From Evtepia sp. (GTDB taxonomy: Bacteria; Bacillota; Clostridia; Oscillospirales; Oscillospiraceae), in the NCBI GenBank assembly GCA_029256465.1, contig JAQSXW010000033.1, positions 1 through 7,898 of the forward strand: a DNA stretch of 7,898 nt. Reading direction: 5' to 3'. A program made the position numbers and the translations under genes. Below, piece by piece: positions 5,220-7,898 of the stretch (positions are counted from its first letter, which is position 1; each line of letters opens with the position of its first letter). Below the pieces are notes generated by a model. That model saw nothing but the letters and a program-made list of their open reading frames with translations. It was not told where the DNA came from and ran no database searches.

Positions 5220-5306
5220 ATGAAGAGAGAAAGCCCAAGGGCGCAAGAAAAGATTGGTTTTCTTGCGCCTCATATCTATCAAAGGGACGGTGACGTCAGG
5301 CAATGA
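5220..5306 (+). CDS. Candidate 28-residue small ORF coupled to the penicillin-binding protein gene
   Basis: An ATG at 5220 opens a 28-codon frame filling the space between ftsL and the penicillin-binding protein gene. A weak ribosome binding site (AGGA, 5208-5211) lies eight bases upstream. The stop (TGA 5304-5306) overlaps the next start as ATGA, the classic coupling geometry. The peptide is polar and basic (begins MKRESPRAQEK, ends DGDVRQ), with no membrane segment or known motif. A 12-bp hairpin lies within the frame. The downstream gene's own ribosome binding site is weak, so the frame might deliver ribosomes to it as a leader peptide. An open frame this short is common by chance; only the geometry supports it. 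Confidence 0.3.
   Translation: MKRESPRAQEKIGFLAPHIYQRDGDVRQ
5240..5269 (+). other. 12-bp perfect hairpin between ftsL and the penicillin-binding protein gene
   Basis: GGCGCAAGAAAA (5240-5251) pairs without mismatch with TTTTCTTGCGCC (5258-5269) across a six-base loop (GATTGG). The sequence after it (TCATATCTATC) has no U-run, so it is not a standard terminator. It is the longest perfect short-loop hairpin noticed in the window apart from the terminator. It may pause polymerase, mark a processing site that sets relative ftsL and pbp mRNA levels, or control ribosome flow through the small frame at 5220-5306. Confidence 0.75.
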
Positions 5307-7600
5307 AGGCACAGAAAAGGACGGGAAGCCCTGAAGTGAATCGCCGTGCCAATACAATGATAAGAAGACGCGTGTTGATCCTAATGGGATTGTTCGGCGT
5401 GGTGACTTTTTTAGTCCTTTTTTGTAAGCTTTGGCAGCTCCAAATCATAGACCATGAGAAGTATGCAGAAAAGGCGATTGAAAATCAAACAAGAGATATT
5501 ACGGTTTCTGCGAATCGCGGAAAAATCACTGATCGAAAGGGAAACATTCTAGCCATCAGCGCATCTGTGCATAATGTTTTTATTTCGCCGAAAGATATTG
5601 CCGACAATAAGTATGATAAAAATCTGATTGCAGACGGTCTTTCTAGAATTCTAAATATTGATCGGGATCTTGTCCTAAAACGATTGCAAAATACCAAGTC
5701 GCAGTATGTAGTGATTGCTTCCAAAATTGAGGACGATGTAGAAAAGGAATTACGACAATTTATTGTAGACAATAAGCTGTCTCGTGGTATTTATTTAGAG
5801 GCGGACAGTAAACGTTACTATCCTTATTCCTCCTTAGCGGCCCAAGTGGTGGGATTTGTCAACAGTGATAACAGTGGTTCCTACGGCCTGGAATCCATTT
5901 ATGAAAATCAGCTTTCTGGACAAAAAGGTCGAATTGTGATCACGAGAGCTGCAAACGGCATTGAGATGCTCTCAGGCAATGAAGCGTACATTGATGCAGA
6001 AAACGGAAACAACCTTAACCTTACGATTGATTCTACCATTCAATACTATGCACAGCGTACGGTTGAGATGGGAATTGAGAAGTTTGACGTTCTTGAGGGT
6101 GGATTCTGTATTGTTATGAACCCCAAAACCGGTGAAATCTATGCAATGGTAAGTGTTCCCGATTATGATTTGAATAACCCGAGCGAGATTAAAGATTCCA
6201 ACAAGGCAGCGACGCTCACAGCGATGAAAGAGAATTCTGAAGTGTCGCAGGAGGATTACCAAAAGGCTTTGGGAGATGCCCAGCTGGCACAGTGGCGCAG
6301 CAAGGCGATCAACGACACCTACGAGCCTGGCTCTACCTTTAAACCTATTGTGATGGCAATGGCGCTCGAAGAAGGGAAGATCACAGAGGACAACACATTT
6401 TATTGTGGAGGTAAGATTACCGTCCCAGGTTGGCCAAAGCCAATCAACTGTCATTATCATGCAGGGCATGGAACCCAGACCATTCGCAAGGTGCTGATGA
6501 ACTCCTGTAACCCGGGAATGATCCAAATTGGTCAAAAGATTGGTAATGAAGCTTTTTATAAATATATAGAGGACTTTGGGCTTCTTTCTCCCACAGGAGT
6601 AGATATGCAAGGGGAAGGGAAGGGGAACTTTTGGCCCAAAGATAAGTTTTTGGCCGGAAACGGTGATATCGTATCCTTGGCAACGGCGTCGTTCGGCCAG
6701 CGGTTTCAGGTGACGCCCATTGGACTCATCACGGCTCTGTCTGCAGTCATCAACGGTGGACATTTACTGGAACCCTATGTGGTGCAGTCTGTCACGGATA
6801 CCCAAGGCAATGTTGTGAAGACTCATGAGGTCAAGGAAGTACGTCAGGTGATTAGCCAGGAAACCTCAGATTTAGTGCGATCCATGATGGAAAGCGTGGT
6901 CGGCGATGGTGGTACTGGTAAAAATGCAGCGATAGCAGGTTATCGCATTGGTGGTAAGACCGGTACCTCCCAAACCAGTGAGGAAGGGCATCTTATCGTC
7001 TCCTTTGTGGGTTTTGCCCCTGCTGACGATCCTGAAATTATTGTCCTTTTGGCCTATGACCATCCGAAACCCGCTGCAAAAGGATCTACAACTACCTCGG
7101 GCGGTCATTATATCAGTGGCGGTAGTATGGCAGCCCCTATGGCTGGTCAGCTGATTGCAGATATTTTGGATTATATGGGTATTGAGAAGCAGGGCAGTGA
7201 GGCAGTCAAGGATATCGCTGTCCCCAATGTGACGAATAAGACCTTGCAGGAGGCACAAAATGCGCTGAAAGGCGCTGGATTTACTTGGAAAGTGGTTGGC
7301 ACTGGAGCTACTGTGACAGGGCAAACTCCGAAGGGTGGAGTTGCGATTCCAAACGGAAGCGCGGTGGTCTTATATACAGACGAAGAAAAATCGAGCAACA
7401 AGGTAACCGTGCCGGATGTCTTGGGTAAATCCTACAGTGCTGCAAAAAAACAACTGGAGGAACGTGGCCTATACATGAAGGCGGTTAACCCAGAAGACAG
7501 TTCCATGCAGTCATTTAGCCAATCCATTCAAGCTGGGACGGAAGTGGAACCAGGAACCGTTGTGGAAGTCCGATTTATGGATAAAACCATGAAGGACTAA
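5303..7600 (+). CDS. spoVD: Class B penicillin-binding protein with PASTA domains (SpoVD/PBP2B type transpeptidase)
   Basis: This is a membrane-anchored D,D-transpeptidase that cross-links septal or spore-cortex peptidoglycan with an SEDS glycosyltransferase partner. In the 765-residue product a basic tail leads to one membrane helix (about 22-43). A PBP-dimer domain follows (about 60-225, RGKITDRKGNILA). The transpeptidase domain has SxxK at Ser344-Lys347 (EPGSTFKP), SxN at 401-403 (SCN) and KTG at 552-554 (KTGTSQ). Two PASTA domains end it (about 637-693, VPNVTNKT; about 702-758, VPDVLGKS). All catalytic motifs are intact. It is the only class B PBP between ftsL and murE here, so vegetative division is as likely a role as sporulation; the symbol could equally be pbpB. 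An in-frame stop at 5291-5293 makes ATG 5303 the first ATG. Its ribosome binding site (GGTGA, 5289-5293) is weak, consistent with coupling to the frame ending at 5306. Confidence 0.95.
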   Translation: MKAQKRTGSPEVNRRANTMIRRRVLILMGLFGVVTFLVLFCKLWQLQIIDHEKYAEKAIENQTRDITVSANRGKITDRKGNILAISASVHNVFISPKDIADNKYDKNLIADGLSRILNIDRDLVLKRLQNTKSQYVVIASKIEDDVEKELRQFIVDNKLSRGIYLEADSKRYYPYSSLAAQVVGFVNSDNSGSYGLESIYENQLSGQKGRIVITRAANGIEMLSGNEAYIDAENGNNLNLTIDSTIQYYAQRTVEMGIEKFDVLEGGFCIVMNPKTGEIYAMVSVPDYDLNNPSEIKDSNKAATLTAMKENSEVSQEDYQKALGDAQLAQWRSKAINDTYEPGSTFKPIVMAMALEEGKITEDNTFYCGGKITVPGWPKPINCHYHAGHGTQTIRKVLMNSCNPGMIQIGQKIGNEAFYKYIEDFGLLSPTGVDMQGEGKGNFWPKDKFLAGNGDIVSLATASFGQRFQVTPIGLITALSAVINGGHLLEPYVVQSVTDTQGNVVKTHEVKEVRQVISQETSDLVRSMMESVVGDGGTGKNAAIAGYRIGGKTGTSQTSEEGHLIVSFVGFAPADDPEIIVLLAYDHPKPAAKGSTTTSGGHYISGGSMAAPMAGQLIADILDYMGIEKQGSEAVKDIAVPNVTNKTLQEAQNALKGAGFTWKVVGTGATVTGQTPKGGVAIPNGSAVVLYTDEEKSSNKVTVPDVLGKSYSAAKKQLEERGLYMKAVNPEDSSMQSFSQSIQAGTEVEPGTVVEVRFMDKTMKD

Positions 7601-7636
7601 GCAGCCTGAACCTGCTTGAAGAGATCAAATCGACGC

Positions 7637-7644
7637 GGAGGTGA
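7637..7644 (+). promoter_or_regulatory. Strong Shine-Dalgarno that decides the murE TTG start
   Basis: GGAGGTGA is a full match to the anti-Shine-Dalgarno and stands four bases before TTG 7649. The GTG inside it (7641) is out of the murE frame and hits a stop after three codons. No ATG or GTG lies in the murE frame nearby, so the TTG is the start. Confidence 0.85.
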
Positions 7645-7648
7645 GAGC

Positions 7649-7898
7649 TTGAACTTATCCCAGCTTTGCAAGGGCGTAACCTTGCTGGAAGACCATATTG
7701 GTCAGGATATTGAAATCACCTCACTGAGTTGCGATACCAGAACGATGCAGCCGGGGGCTCTATTTGTGGCGCTACCCGGTTATCACTGGGATGGTAGCGA
7801 CTTTATCAAAGAAGCCGTGGAAAAAGGCGCAGCAGCAGTGCTTTGTGGAAGTCACCCAGGGTTTAGTGGCCCATGGCTTTTGGTGGAAGATGCGAGAG
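7649..7898 (+). CDS. murE: UDP-N-acetylmuramoyl-dipeptide ligase MurE, 3'-truncated by window edge
   Basis: MurE is the cytosolic ATP-dependent ligase that adds the third residue (meso-diaminopimelate or L-lysine) to UDP-MurNAc-L-Ala-D-Glu. Only the first 83 codons are present, all from the N-terminal UDP-binding domain. The visible signature is SCDTR (27-31), then QPGALFVALPGYHWDG (34-49), DFIKEA and KGAAAVL. The LPGY..DG form points to MurE rather than MurF, and position after the class B PBP agrees. The ATP-binding loop and the DNPR-type motif that predicts the third amino acid lie outside the window, so substrate choice cannot be read. It starts at TTG, with GGAGGTGA at 7637-7644. It is 48 bp from the previous stop, with no terminator between, so it is co-transcribed. 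Confidence 0.93.
   Translation, partial: MNLSQLCKGVTLLEDHIGQDIEITSLSCDTRTMQPGALFVALPGYHWDGSDFIKEAVEKGAAAVLCGSHPGFSGPWLLVEDAR

Noticed and set aside
6528..6562. AT-rich TTGGTC / TATAAA promoter-like stretch inside the penicillin-binding protein gene
   Set aside because: The spacing (11 or 23 bp, depending on the -35 chosen) is wrong and the -35 match is poor.
5972..6763. 263-codon open frame on the - strand, antisense to the penicillin-binding protein gene
   Set aside because: It has no ribosome binding site before its ATG, no recognisable domain, and lies wholly within a well-supported + strand gene. It is a shadow frame.
7599..7617. Small inverted repeat AAGCAG/CTGCTT after the penicillin-binding protein gene
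   Set aside because: It has only six base pairs and no T-run, so it is too weak to call a terminator or regulatory element.

Overview
This window is a core chromosomal stretch from a Gram-positive, probably spore-forming member of the Bacillota, most likely class Clostridia. The placement rests on the gene set, the strong GGAGG-type ribosome binding sites, the TTG starts, the cysteine-rich tail of RsmH, a SpoVD/PBP2B-type penicillin-binding protein with PASTA domains, and an acidic coiled-coil gene directly after coaD. A species cannot be named from the sequence. All nine confident genes are on the + strand. No mobile element, CRISPR array, tRNA or rRNA is visible.

Positions 1-3049 look like the end of one operon: uvrC (its start lies outside the window), rsmD, coaD and an unnamed coiled-coil gene. 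Spacing is tight or overlapping, and the run ends at a strong intrinsic terminator (3016-3049). A near-perfect housekeeping promoter (TTGACA, 16 bp, TGGTATAAT) lies inside rsmD and could drive coaD and the next gene independently. An RNA hairpin spanning the rsmD-coaD junction would cover the coaD ribosome binding site.

Positions 3050-7898 are the start of a division and cell-wall (dcw) operon. A sigma-A-type promoter at 3135-3163 is followed by a five-copy TGGAG array, apparently the binding site for MraZ, the first gene product. Then come mraZ, rsmH, a small membrane protein in the ftsL position, a class B penicillin-binding protein, and the first 83 codons of murE. Together they supply a transcriptional regulator, a 16S rRNA methyltransferase, divisome scaffold, septal transpeptidase and a muropeptide ligase. 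The spaces before ftsL and before the penicillin-binding protein gene hold hairpins and possible minicistrons. The most notable is a 28-codon reading frame that contains a 12-bp perfect hairpin and ends in an ATGA overlap with the penicillin-binding protein start.

I see no novel multi-gene system. The interest lies in regulation: the MraZ box array, the internal promoter, the hairpin over the coaD ribosome binding site, and the small reading frame between ftsL and the penicillin-binding protein gene.
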